Positions 1-12,023 of a stretch of DNA of 64,000 nt are shown one piece after another (the stretch's first letter is position 1; the number at the start of each line of letters is the position of its first letter). The translations under genes were made by a program, and so were the position numbers. The stretch comes from Chondrilla cf. caribensis. Taxonomy: Eukaryota > Porifera > Demospongiae > Chondrillida > Chondrillidae. Under the pieces are notes generated by a model. That model was not told the origin of the DNA. It saw only the letters and a list, made by a program, of their open reading frames with translations, and did no database searches. The DNA lies in NCBI GenBank assembly GCA_964020155.1, contig OZ026563.1, positions 2,539,940 through 2,603,939 of the forward strand. Direction: 5' to 3'.

Positions 1-280
1 TAAGAAGAGAGTACGTTTTACCTCTTGTGGTGAAGGTTGCATGTATAGTAGTGTACATACGTACGTACATATGTTTGTATGTGCATCCTCACATGTATTC
101 AGAACAGTGCACATACGTACATATGTATACTGTATGGTGTTTTGTTAAAGCACCCATCTTCATATTGCCAATAACTTTGTGTTTACATGTATACAATATT
201 AGTGAATTTTGCTGCTGAAATAGGTCCTCTTCTGTATTCGTATGCACTTGTGAATAAATTAGATGTTTGTTGTGTTGAAG

Positions 281-418
281 GTGAGGTGGGCAGACATCGA
301 AGCTCAGAGGAAAGATGAGGAAAACAGGTTGCAGATGGGTTTTGTGATGGGATCGCGATGGGCTAGAGTCCCAGAAGAAAAGGTCACTGCTCTCTTGCAA
401 GGGAAGCAGAGCACATAG
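281..418 (+). CDS. Last coding exon of a gene entering from the left (YLPM1-like C-terminus, tentative)
   Basis: An open frame follows an AG at 279-280 and ends at a TAG (416-418), giving 45 residues beginning VRWADIEAQRKDEENRLQMG. The pattern RWADIE, a charged helix, then GFVMG resembles the conserved C-terminal tail I remember for YLPM1/ZAP3 (RWAD-L/I-E ... GFVVG), a nuclear protein with a P-loop kinase-like domain that associates with the PP1 phosphatase. The frame is also open upstream to about 262 after another AG, so the exon may begin there instead. Bases 1-280 look like intron: AT-rich with GTAC/ATAC repeats. The gene converges on the minus-strand ACD-like gene. Being a coding exon is fairly secure because the composition is clearly different from its flanks; the family name is a weak guess from one short motif. 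Confidence 0.45.
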   Translation: MRWADIEAQRKDEENRLQMGFVMGSRWARVPEEKVTALLQGKQST

Positions 419-1137
419 TACTGCACACACTCAATCATCATCCAACGATCTGTCTCACATGTACAGTACATATTTGTTGTTTACTTCACAACGATCATCT
501 CGCACCATCATGCAGAAATTAATGTATGTACGTGTTTTTGATAATGATGTACTTACACAGCTAATATTGCATGTTATTGAAATTTGAACTGAAAATTTTA
601 TTGATAATATTATAATTATTTTATGTATAATATTATGATAAAAATATGCACCATATGCACATTCATTATTATAGCTGCTATAGATGTATAATATCATGGA
701 CTTTAGTGGATGTATGTATACTCATACATATGTATAATATAGCTATATAGGCCTATAGTCATAATTGGTATTAAATGTTTTATTTTACAAGTATTTTACT
801 TCAGTATATAATGTATATCGTGTGTATTTATGTGTAATATAAGATATATGTGAAAAATATATATTGCGCTCATTTGAAATCTTGGAAGTTCAAAGGGTTA
901 ATAAGGTGCGAAAACAATATAATACTATTATAATACCAAATACAATATACATATTCACCAATTACGTACATGCAGTAGTACGTACATTCAGTCAATACAG
1001 TATATAAAAATAATATGTCTGCAAACACACAAGTATACACAACATACATACAATTAGGTGTACGTACTTAGGTATGTACATACGTACATAGTGTATGTGA
1101 AATTAAAAATCCAATGTTGATACATTCACACACAATG
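419..1137. other. Intergenic AT-rich region between two convergent genes
   Basis: No gene is supported here. The stretch is AT-rich with scattered GTAC/ATAC-type short repeats and presumably holds the 3' untranslated regions of the convergent flanking genes. The minus-strand open frame at 455-697 has no homology that I recognise and the composition of the surrounding repeats, so I do not call it. Confidence 0.6.
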
Positions 1138-4100
1138 TTAGGGGTTGGACCGGTGAGTAGACAAAAACTGTAAGAGTACATTTGACCTGACAGGGCTCTC
1201 CAAGTGACGCTGTCTCCAGTAGTTGACAATCTTAGTGAGGAGGTACTTCTCAGTGGTTGGGTCCGGAGAAATGACCTCTTCAGAGTCTTCACAAGCAGTG
1301 GTGTCGTCGGCAGGGGGTGAAACCTGGTCCCTCGGGACCTGGAAAGGGGGGAGGGAATGGCCTGGACTGACCAAAGGACCCTCAACAGTCATGTTCTCCT
1401 CCAGTGTGCAGGTATTGTCACTTTCTTGATTTCTGCCCGAGTCTGTAGATTTGGACAGCAGTGCATTATCCAGCACTATGCTTGGCCTTGGAGGATTTGG
1501 AACTGTAGATTGTCCACTGTCTGATATATGAGTGATATCAGATACTTCATGCACTTTGTCATCTGTGGTAAGATCAATAGGCTTGGTATCACCCTGCTGG
1601 TCACTATGGGACAACGGAGAGTCAGTCTTTGTAGACAAGATCTGTTCTGTCTGTTGTTTATCTTCCAGTTGGTCAACAAAGGTGAGGTCACAAGATAGGT
1701 TGTCTTCTCCATCCCCTGGGCTTGTTACCAATTGATCCCCAACATGCGTGTGACTTTCTTCAATCAGCAAACTCTCTCCTAGTGCAGGCTGCACATGAGA
1801 ATTGTCTCCACCCTGGAAACCTTCCCTGCCATTCGAACCTTGGAGAATGTCTATGGCTTCTTTAACCGACACTTCTCCTGGCTCAACTACCTCCAGCTGG
1901 CTGAATTTTGGGAGACTATCTTCACTTGCGATCTTGACTTGTTCTAGTGCTGCTGGAGACATGGGTGTGTTCTCGACGTCCTGTTTCTCCTCCTCCTGGC
2001 TAGTCTCCTTGTTCGTCCTGTTACCAGCAATACCTTCCCTACTAGAACCCACATCTTTTTCTTTAGCAGAGTATGATGCTGTGGTGTCCTCATGAAATTC
2101 CTGGTCCACCCCACCATTCACATCTCTATCACACTCTCTATTAAGATCAACTACTAACACATCCCGGCCAACACCACTGTTTGTAGGGCTGTCCTGATCA
2201 CCCACAACTACTTCTATATCTTGGCTATGTTGCACGGCCAGATCCACATGGACCTTGGAAGCCAGCTGTGCTGCTTGAGTAGCCGAGATGATGAATTCAT
2301 CTGAAAGGGAAGACCTTGCACTGTTTGAAATTTCGACAACAGGTTGGAAGATCATTTCATCGTTGTTTGATATTTCAATGATGGGTTGGGGAGTATCTTC
2401 TTCATCACGCTTCATTCTCTTAGCCGGTGGTTCTTCACTGGATGTCACAACTAGTTCTTCCTCTGTAGCAATAACTCTATCCTCACAGATATGTGGCTCT
2501 AGGGGTGAAATAAACGCTTCCAAACTCTGGCTGTGGGTGATCTTGGTGCTTTCAGGGGTGGTCTCCTCCCTCAATCCCTCATTTGACTCATTGTGACCTA
2601 CCACAATCTCAGATACGCCAGTAGATGGGTTACCAGAGACAAAATCCTTCTCCTCATCCGGAGAATTCTTACTCTGAGCTTCCTGGCTGTTGTCCCAGTG
2701 GTCGTCCTCATGAAGTGGTTCAGGTTCGCGAATTAGCCTTTGTATTTCAGTTTGTTGTGTTTCAGATACAAGAAATGCTTCTTCATTTTGAGAAATGTCG
2801 CCGAGAATACCTCTTGGCTCTGTGGGATGTGGAGAGGTACATACATGTAAACACTATGTACAAGTATCATACATAAGAACACCTACTCACGCACATAAGT
2901 ATGTACGTATATACATGTATATGGGTATATACCTACGTACATACATAAAGATATGTACGTATGTATGATATGTTTTGATCCACATGTTACCTTGCATGCA
3001 CTTATGGTACAAATATGTTGGGTATTCTTTGTGACATGTAACAACTGTGACACAATAACACTAATTCTACTTTCAATGAAGTACATACATTATGAGATTC
3101 ACTCATTTGTGTGTGTATCTGAACCTCACTGGGTAAATCTACTGAAAAGCTTCAATTCTTTCAGTCCCAAGATGCTGCTCTCACCTGATCTGTAACTATA
3201 ATCTATTCAGGTTATTTAATCACTCCTATAGCTCTGTCTAGTGGTGTTTCTGGCACCCACAAATGAAAGGCATAATAATTTACTTTTGAACTCAACTATG
3301 AATTAGAATATTTGTTTGCAATCAGGCAATGTTAACTTATACAGACTCAATTGTAAATCAAGATTCACATTGATCATAGTGTAGATTCTTTGATCATAGT
3401 TATATACGTACGTACGTATATACGTAGATATTATACAGACAGTCACATATATGTACATACGTATGTGCGTACGTACATACTTACCATAGATATTCTACGT
3501 ATGTATATACGTATGTACCTAACTCCAGTCAAACCTCATTAACACACAATATTACTTGGCATAAAATGTCTCACATAATCGTCATTTTGTCCTTCTCCCC
3601 AAATTTACTGCTAATGTACACATATACTATGTATGTAAGCACTGTTAACATGACATATGTACGTACTCCTACCGCGAAAGCCTTAAAGTTAACACATACG
3701 TACGTACGTAGTTCATGGTAAAGAGGTTCAGATGTATAGATTTTCCATGATCATACACACAGAAGTCTCACCTTCCTGGGTACTGTCTAGCTCTTGTGAG
3801 AGTTGGGATTTCTCCACTCCAAGGTTCTCGAATATCGGGTACTCTCTGACTTCGTCTTCCCCCGAACCAAGGTTCACTCTGCCACCTTCCAAGATGCTAT
3901 GCTGTTCCAGTAGTTTGATGATTCTATCCCGAACACCTCGGTTGTCGTGAGAAAAGTCGACCGTCCAATTCACGCTGGATCCTTCCCCGCCATGATAGCA
4001 TAGGTCCTCAATATGTACGTAGAACTCTGCTACACGTTCCGATGTGAATACATGAAGATACACTCCGTATTTCTTTAGCGTCATCAGGCCTCCCTTAAGG

Positions 4101-4318
4101 CTCTCGAAAGGATAGCCTTTTTTGACGTATTCATCTACAAGTTCTTGAGAAAACATGGTTTTAATTTTGGTCGCTCCATCGGTGATCACTCCTGATCTAT
4201 CACTGGCTTTGAAATCCAAAAGAAGACCGACTGGCGTTGGTTCTGGTATCTCTGACCTATTTTTCGCTAAAACAGTGTTAAAAATCCACTGTCGTCTCAA
4301 TAGCGATGGTTTTGTCAT
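1138..4318 (-). CDS. ACD: TPP1/ACD-like shelterin protein (telomere OB-fold), two exons
   Basis: Exons (minus strand) are 4318-3772 and 2819-1138, joined G|AG, for 742 residues. In animals TPP1/ACD bridges POT1 to TIN2 in shelterin and recruits telomerase through its OB-fold. The first 182 residues match that OB-fold in order: an N-terminal LRRQWIF segment (human LRPWI), VITDGATKIKTMFSQELVD (human VSDGTHSVRCLVTREAL), a GGLMTLKKYGVYLHV strand pair, AEFYVHIEDL (human AEFYLQVDRF), and a closing helix RDRIIKLLEQH (human KKLYDCLEEH). Residues 183 to about 700 are acidic, Ser/Thr-rich and probably disordered. The last 40 residues (KIVNYWRQRHLESPV region) are hydrophobic again and may play the part of the TIN2-binding tail. 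The start is the first ATG of the frame, 120 bp from the divergent AP4M1 start. The intron (2820-3771) is mostly GTAC/ATAC repeats. The family call rests on remembered human sequence. Confidence 0.8.
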
Positions 4319-4438
4319 TACGCTTGTTTGTTAGCTTTTTGTGAGCCGACTAATCTGGCGCCATTTAATCTTAACTAAATGAGGGGTTTTCCTCGTCCTG
4401 TTTGGACACGCCCACAGGAGAACACTGGTTTGCTCGAC
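4319..4438. promoter_or_regulatory. Shared bidirectional promoter of ACD-like and AP4M1
   Basis: Only 120 bp separate the two divergent start codons, so the core promoters and both 5' untranslated regions must lie here or overlap the genes. A GGCGCC palindrome and a CACGCCCAC GC-box-like site are visible. There is no clear TATA box. The promoter role is inferred from gene arrangement. Confidence 0.6.
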
Positions 4439-7400
4439 ATGATCTCTCAATTCTTCATCCTATCTCCACGAGGAGATCCCATTATATTTAGAGATTGTAT
4501 CCTTCAATATATTATACTTTGCATTATATGTTGACGTGTATAGAATTTGATATCAGATTGTATGCGTCGTCACGATTTTGTATGTGAGTTCTATCAATTG
4601 TCCAGCGGTGTATCTCCTTGACCTGTGCACTTAGTTCGCCATGAGCTACCCCGTAGCATGACAGAAGTCTTTTTTAAAGAAGCGAAGAAGTGGAAAGACG
4701 TATCTGGTACCCAACCGCCTCCAGCCATTGTTAGTACGGTATTTGTTTTTCATGTTAGCCGCAGGGTTGTAGTATTCCTCTGTATACTCCAGCTGGGATA
4801 TCGTATTCTAATGGATACTTCAACTATAATGTGGCACTCCACTTTGTACTTTACCCAGGATATGATAGGGTAAATGGACTAACTTTTAAAATTTGATTTC
4901 TAATGACTACAGCAGTTACGTACTTCAGGTTACAAGAATTTGTACTTAAATAAGGCAAGCTGGGATAACTTGGGAAACTTGTTGTGTATTTCCAACAGCA
5001 AGGACAGGGAAATCAAACTCTTAAAGTTACTTGTTCCTGAAGTTAGCCCATTGTACCCCTGCTCCCTGTAGTGGTCTGTATCACAGCCCTCAATAATAAT
5101 ATGCTGTTGACCCATTTGCTGTGTTATGTTGATCAGTACGTGGACTGTATGAAACGTACCGTTTATAGAGTCTGTGATTATTAAGCCACTTCTATTGTGA
5201 CTGTATTGTTGTGTACCTTTTGTAGAAAAGTGGAGATGTAAGTTTCCTGTACATCAGGAGGAACAGCCTGTACTTTGTAGCCTCAACAAAGTTCAATGTG
5301 TCCCCTCTCATGATCATAGAGCTGCTTTCCAGGTCTGTTAAGTTGTTTACGATATTGCTATGCGGTTTATATTGAGTTTAAGGTGTGTGCAGTGATTGTG
5401 CATAGCTGTGTGTATTGTGGGTGCCTGTGTATGTTTGGAGACTTCATTGTGTGTTAAGAAGACAGTGAATTTGTGTTGTAAGAGTCCAATGAACAGGAGT
5501 AGCCTTGTAGAGCAGTAACACCATGATGGCTGGCTGCTGCTACAACTTGCCAATAAATGTACATACATATTATATGTACTATAGGGTATGTATGTACTGA
5601 ATGTACACACATAGCTACATAAGCTTGGCATATTAGTATGGCAGCCATGCTTCTATTTTGGTTCAAGTGGTGTCTGTGTCTGGTAGGTTCCAGTATTTCA
5701 TTCATCATTGTAAGACCTTCGTATAATGCAAGTTGTATGTGCAGGTCGGGATGAAACTGTGTACATGTGCACTGTGAATTCATACATACACACATGCATT
5801 CATGCATATTGTATGTACACATGTACTAACTTGAAGTAGGAATATACAGTGGAACCTCTATTAAAGGACACTCCCAATAAAGGACACCATAGAAGCTACC
5901 TCCTTACAAAGGACACTCTGTAAGGCATCAAAAATAGATTTTCCTATAGTGCTAATACATTTTTACCTTTGAAAAGTGGACAACCTCTCTACAGTGGACA
6001 AATTACGTACCTGGTCCCAATTTGTCCTTTGCAGAGAGGTTCCACTGTAATATGTTGTGATGTGTTATCAATATTGTACTGTTGCAGACCTTAACAGACA
6101 GTACACTTGATCAGTTTCTCTTTATTTGGACAGTACTCACATGTACGTATGTATGTATGTACATGTGTAATATCCAGAGAGTGGATATGCTATTGAATGT
6201 GTATGATTGAGCAAGCTGCAGTCGTGACATATGTACTCACGGGATCCTCCTTACTAACCAGACAGGTCCATAATTGTAGTCAGTGAACAGAACTGAAAGT
6301 GCAGATAGTCACATTGTGATTGTCCGTTCATTCCAAGTTTCCATACTGCGCTGTGTAACTGTTGTTGCCAATGGTCCACAGGTTGGCGGGGCTGTTCAAG
6401 GACTACTGTGGTGTTCTCAACGAGGAGGCTCTGAGAATGAACTTCACCCTTGCATACGAGATATTGGATGAAGTCATTGTGAGTGAACGTAATGGTCCCT
6501 CTTGTACCTTGTGTAACATAATATGTATATACATACATACGTATGTTATGTATGTGCATGCTCATGTAATGTACAGTATGTGTACTTAGAATACATGTGT
6601 AGGATGACACCCCTCCCAACATATACATAAATAGTAGCTTATGTACTTCCTTTATAACCTCAGTATTGAACATTGCTTCGTGATATTACATGCAATTACC
6701 TCTTTGAAATTCCACTTGAGATTGCTCATACACTTACTAAGCCCAATATATGTACGTACATACTTATGTATATTACTTGTCTCGATCATTCAAAGTATGT
6801 ACATATTCAAGAAAATACACATTGCACATGTATGTACTGTATAGCACACAGCGTATGCTTGTTATTGAATGCCTGTATGTTTGCCTGTGCTTATCCGGAC
6901 ATCAGGATCATGGGTATCCACAGGGCACTTCGACTGAGATGCTTAAATCGTACATTTACAACGAACCAGTAGCAGTGGAGAAAACTTTTTCAAGCAGCAA
7001 AGTGGTGCGTGCAGTATATCATGTAGGACATGTGTATGTATTATGTATCTATGTGCATTTGTTGTCCGTTTGCAATTCAGAAAACTCAGAACACCATTCC
7101 TAGCACAGCTGCCGAGCGACCCATATCATCCACTCTGGAGGACAAGGTACGTGATACACACATACAGTACAACTGTGTGCATGCATACATGTACTTGTAT
7201 AGTAGCTACCTATAGGCTTCATTGTAGTGGGATTCTGAACATCTCCTATACTGAACTTGGTCTGAACTGAAGAACATGCTCTAGTTGATGGAATGTTTCC
7301 TTTTGGGAGGTGTGATTGTAAAGCTCACCAAACATCTGTCTCGCTTTTTGACTGTAAAACAGCATGTACAAAACAGGCTCAGATACTGGTAAAAAAACTG

Positions 7401-10400
7401 ATAGTAAAAGCTGATAAGACTTGGTAATACAGTGGAACCTCTATTGAAGGACACTCCGAATAAAGGACACCACATAAACTATATAAATCTCTGTACAAAG
7501 GAAAATTTCTAAGACACCAAGAATTGACTCTCCTATAGTATTATTACATTTTCACCTCTAAAGAGTGGACAACTCTCAACAGTGGACAAATTAGCTGGCC
7601 CCAATGTGTCCTTTATAGAGAGGTTCCACTGTTTGTTGACACCATAGAACCTATGGGAACAGGCAACCATAGATAGTTGATTGCATGCTTTATATGTACA
7701 TGGTGACCACTTTGAACCTGCAAGTTTTGTTATATTGTTTAATATCAAATAGCTTTATTTCAATTGCCTTGAGTTCGGTTTTTATTGGCATTCCATCACT
7801 CTAATTAACTGTGATGAAATGTATGTTAACATTCCCGATTTACTATTATGGTAGAGGAAGACCAATCAGTCGAGTGAAGTGTTTGTAGATTTGTTTGAAA
7901 AGATGACAGTAGTTGTTGCTGCTAATGTAAGTTAAGACAGTACACACATGTATACGTATGCATGCCATGTAGAGACTGTACTTGTGGTGTGTTTTGCATA
8001 CTTCCATACTTAAATAAATTGTATTGCCATAGTGTTTGAAATTAATTATCTCGTAAAACCTGTTAAAAATATGTAGTATTGTTTCTTCTACCTATGTACA
8101 TAATATGTATGTATAGATATTGGGCATACATATGTATGTCTGCATTCAGGAGTTTTTTGTTTATAATTTACGTACGTACATGTATTACTTTCATGATTAA
8201 AAATATATTATGTATATGTATATATGTATGTATATACTTATGTATGTACGTATCTATGATCAAATACATACATCATTGTGCGTATGTACTGTACATACTT
8301 TATGTACATGCGTACGTACAGATGTACTGCTATGTAATAAGGTCTTGTTGACTTGCTACATCAGGGTAATATCGTGAGGTCATCAATCGATGGAAAACTA
8401 CAAATCAAGAGCTTTCTTTCTAGTAACCCAGGTTCGTATGTATACACCTATCTATGTACGTATGAATGTGTGTATTTGTGTACATGCATATGTATGTGTA
8501 TGTACAGTATAGAGTACATATCAGTAGTAATTTACTATATCAGCTACAGTATGTGCATACTTTTGTGGTGACCACATGTCTCAAGTTTAGATGCATGTTT
8601 GAATGTACGTACATATGTATGTCTGGAATGACTATCACTGAGTACAACTGACATTGTCTTCCTGCACTCTTCAGAGATCAGGATGGGTCTGAATGAGGAT
8701 TTGGCCATTTTGGATGAAGGACCCAGAAGGCAAGGTGAGTACAGCTGTGGTTCTGTATCTCACTGGTACTTCTTGCTGAGCACTTGGCTATGGACGTGGA
8801 GACGTTTACTGAAACTTGATGCCTTTTGCACGTCATGTTGTATATCTACAGTGTATATACTGTGTCTGTAATGATACATACACTGTGTGTACTCGTTCAT
8901 TCACAGGCTATGGTTTTACTGCTTTGGATGACTGCAAATTTCACGAGTGTGTCGACTTGACTGAATTTGAAAAGGACAGGATTATTGTGATCCATCCCCC
9001 ACATGGAGAGGTGAAATATATGTATTTGTTTGATGTTGTCTGTCTGTTACGTGCATGTCTGACCAATGTGTTTTGTTGTTTGTATGTTGTATTGACTGTT
9101 TGTAGTTTTGCATGTACCTATGTATGTACTGTACATACAGTTACATTGTGATTTCTGAACTCTGTTGTATTGTGTTGTCTGGGCTATAGTGGTGAGTCTG
9201 CCAGGGTTGTGGTGTTGAGTCTGCCTGGGATTTAGTATTGGGTTTCCCTGGGATGTAGTGCTGAATTTACCTGTAGTGTAGTGTAGAGTCTAACTAGGAT
9301 CTAGTGTTGAGTCTGTCTGGAAAGTGGTGTCATGGCTAAATCAATTTCTCCACAGTTTACTGCCATGAGTTACTGTATTTCAAGGGACATACCCTTTGGC
9401 ATCCCTTTTCAACTAGTAACCCTTGTGAATGTAATTGAAGAAACAAAGTGAGTCTCTGCAAATGGACTACACCTGTACATGCAATCACACAGTATACAAG
9501 AGTATTCATACATACTATACTAGCTATGTATATTATTGCAGTAAAGTATGGACTATTCATACATAGGTACACTTGTATGTGTGTACCTTGGTCATATGCC
9601 TATTCTCTTACATGTATGTATGTGTCTGCCTTCAGAGCTGTTGAAATAAATCTCAGTCTTCGGAGTGAAGTGCCACCTACCATGTAAGCATGAGATGTTG
9701 GTTGGTGTGACTGTGTGTCTCCATGTAGATATAGCAAGCATAGGTGTCTACTAGAGCATCCGTGTATGTATGTAAGTATCATCACACACATGTACATGCA
9801 CATGTTAGAATATTGTGCTGTTGAGCCTTGGTGCGTGTCTATTTGTACACTGCAGTCAATACTGATATGTTAATGTATGTGTAGGTAGATATAAATGTAC
9901 ATGTACCCTGTTCTGTGTTCATGTAGTTCAGCTGTGAATGTTGCTGTTCGGTTGAACGTTCCCAAATTCACGACAAATGTGTCCTGTGATCCACTTGCCT
10001 CTGGTGAGAAGTACGAATACAGGCAACAAGACAAGCAGTTCACCTGGCACCTCAAGAAGATCCTTGGGGGGTCGACATCTGAGTGTAAAGTCAAAGTCAG
10101 TCTACTCTAAAATCCCTGTGTATGAAACATTTCAGCCGAATATCAGAGTTTATTATAATATTGGCATACATGTATGCCAGGACAAGTGTGATCTACACAA
10201 TGTCTATAATATAGTCTCGCACACATAATATTATGCTCTCCCTACACCATTGTGGAATGTAAAGTCAAAGTCAGTCTACTCTGCGAGTCTTGTGTACTGT
10301 GTGTACTATACATAAAAGCATGGTCTATATGTAGCTTTGGCTTTGTGGGTCTACGTACGTATATGTGCATGTGCATACTCGTCAAGCTCATGCCTGGCCC

Positions 10401-12023
10401 TTATTTCCATGCTTACACATTCCACAAGTGGTGTAGGGAGAGCATAATATAATAGAAGCTAAAATGTTTCCTACTTGTAGTACATATGTGTTATATCATG
10501 CTGTATGTGCTTGTTGGAGTATCTGTGCTTGACCCAATTGCCCCATCAGCAGGCAACATTAACACTATAAGGTTTCATGATCAGAGGGGTGATAAGTATC
10601 CTCATGGAATGTGACAGTGTTTATGTGAGAAATTGTAAACAAGCCCATAATCTCACAAAGGTCAAGATTCAATGACTGTGCAAGTGTGAGGTTTACAAAC
10701 AGTTGTTACAACCCTTTCCTGGCATTGCAGTCCTTGGGAAGAGGTTCTAACTATGGACCTACATATGTATGTACAGGACAAAGTGTTGTTCTTAATGTGC
10801 TGTGTAGTAACCTGCATGCTACATACAATTGGATGCTATACACTGGTACACATTAATACACTATGAACAGGGTCATGCTGAGACACTGTACACAGGACAC
10901 ATGGAGACAGTACATAGCAGTAATCACTACTTATGAAAGTGTTCCTTATACAGGTACTGGTTTCTGAAGTTTCAAGATACATCAAGAAAGAGATAGGGTC
11001 AATTTGGTGAGTACATGTTGCTTAACCCAAGAGTGGCAAATATAAAGTACACATTTTGTGTGTGTAGAGGTACTGCTAGGATCCTGCTGTTGAGATATGA
11101 TTGGTTGCCTATTTGATTAATTTGTTACTTTAAAACTTTCTTATATGTGGTACGTACAGTATATGATATTATGGATGTGTGTGTTGTACATTTATACAAA
11201 TTACTGTATATCTGTACTGTACGGATATACATCTTATGTACACACGTGCATACATACTCTCACATGCAATGTACATACACACCACATGCACTCTCTTCTA
11301 CTAAATTGAATGGGGGGACGGTATCATCTGCATGTATTGTATACTATCATCTGGAGGGTTTATCGTCAGTTTCACTTTTTGTAGTGTGGACTTTGAGATC
11401 CCCATGTACGTGTGTTCTGGTCTGCAAATTCGATTCATGAAGGTGTTGGACCGCAGTCAGCTCCACGCCCCAAAGAGATGGGTACGGTACATTACTCACA
11501 GGTCAGTTCTCGTGTTAGTGTAGTGGGCAAACCCTCTGTGAGAGTACATTGTGTCTCAGTGCACATTTGAGTCCACACATTTTGAATGTGTTTAACATAC
11601 ACCTCTACATGTAGATACACTCCATACCTATAGTTGTCCTACCATCTTAACATGCTGTTTTGTTTTGGTTGTAATGTTGTCCAGTAGTAGTGTGCTATTT
11701 GGCATTGCACCAATGTTTGCTCTATATCTGTTGTGTCTACTGTACTTTGTATTGCTGGGTTATAGTTATGTCTACATCTCAAGAACTGGCAAATTTTGCA
11801 CTGGCAGATGGGCACAGCTAGTCACCATGCACATACTTATGGAGTAATACACAAACCTTCAGTAGTCAATCACTGCAGTAGTGTTTGCATGGCTTGTATT
11901 GGACCAGGTATAGCTATTGATATAATTATAATACTATTCATGTACAAATTACTTGCACGTGGTGTTATTGTTCCCCTCCATTCCTCATCACATTGCAGTG
12001 ACTCCTATGTATTCAGGCTGTGA
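4439..12023 (+). CDS. AP4M1: AP-4 complex subunit mu-1
   Basis: This is the medium subunit of the AP-4 adaptor, which sorts cargo such as ATG9 at the trans-Golgi network and binds tyrosine-type sorting signals through its mu-homology domain. Exons: 4439-4496, 4635-4729 (or to 4738), 5226-5332, 6382-6478, 6906-7004, 7081-7146, 7855-7926, 8365-8431, 8675-8734, 8907-9010, 9356-9447, 9636-9683, 9927-10095, 10954-11006, 11385-11501, 11999-12023; all phases agree and give about 442 residues (human 453). Residues 1-20 read MISQFFILSPRGDPIIFRD, nearly identical to human. A longin-like N-terminal domain (FNVSPLMIIELLSR, GTSTEMLKSYI) is followed from about residue 180 by the mu-homology domain, ending in KRWVRYITHSDSYVFRL as in other mu-4 subunits. 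The end of exon 2 and the start of exon 7 are uncertain by a few codons. The introns host MITEs and a minisatellite. Confidence 0.95.
4497..4634 (+). other. U12-type (minor spliceosome) intron 1 of AP4M1
   Basis: The intron begins GTATCCTTC, matching the U12 donor consensus (GTATCCTTT) at 8 of 9 positions. Near the 3' end it contains TCCTTGACC, close to the U12 branch-site consensus TCCTTAAC, 13 nt before the terminal TTAG. Using exactly these sites joins GAT-T to TT-CGC and gives RDFRHELPRSMTEVFF, which lines up with human RDCRGDSGGRDVAELFY. The other downstream AG acceptors that I tested at this phase mostly run into stops; one that stays open skips much of this conserved segment. Confidence 0.8.
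5847..6047. mobile_element. MITE copy 1, pogo/Tigger-like termini, in AP4M1 intron 3
   Basis: A 201-bp element has inverted ends CAGTGGAACCTCT and AGAGGTTCCACTG, with TA on both outer sides as expected for a Tc1/mariner-type TA target duplication. The interior contains inverted sub-repeats (AAAGGACA, GTGGACAA) and no coding capacity. A sibling copy lies at 7430-7631. Confidence 0.85.
7430..7631. mobile_element. MITE copy 2, same family, in AP4M1 intron 6
   Basis: This 202-bp element has the same inverted termini as the copy at 5847-6047 and an interior that aligns along its whole length with many substitutions. TA flanks the left end; the right side reads TT, so one base of the target duplication has probably mutated. 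Confidence 0.85.
9185..9335 (+). repeat. Degenerate minisatellite in AP4M1 intron 10
   Basis: About five to six imperfect units of 20-32 bp built around GTAGTGTTGAGTCTGCCTGG are arranged head to tail. Units vary in length and carry substitutions, so this is an old tandem array. Confidence 0.7.
10225..10454. mobile_element. MITE-like element with about 30-bp terminal inverted repeats in AP4M1 intron 13
   Basis: The left end contains TTATGCTCTCCCTACACCA followed by TTGTGGAATGT. The right end carries the reverse complement with one inserted base. Arms of about 30 bp enclose roughly 160 bp with no open frame of note. Just inside the left arm (10258-10282) is a perfect 25-bp copy of the AP4M1 exon 13/intron 13 junction at 10084-10108. 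Confidence 0.75.

Noticed and set aside
5347..5822. Overlapping minus-strand ORFs of 94 and 122 aa in AP4M1 intron 3
   Set aside because: Low-complexity translations of GTAC/ATAC repeats and intron sequence without conserved motifs or splice support.
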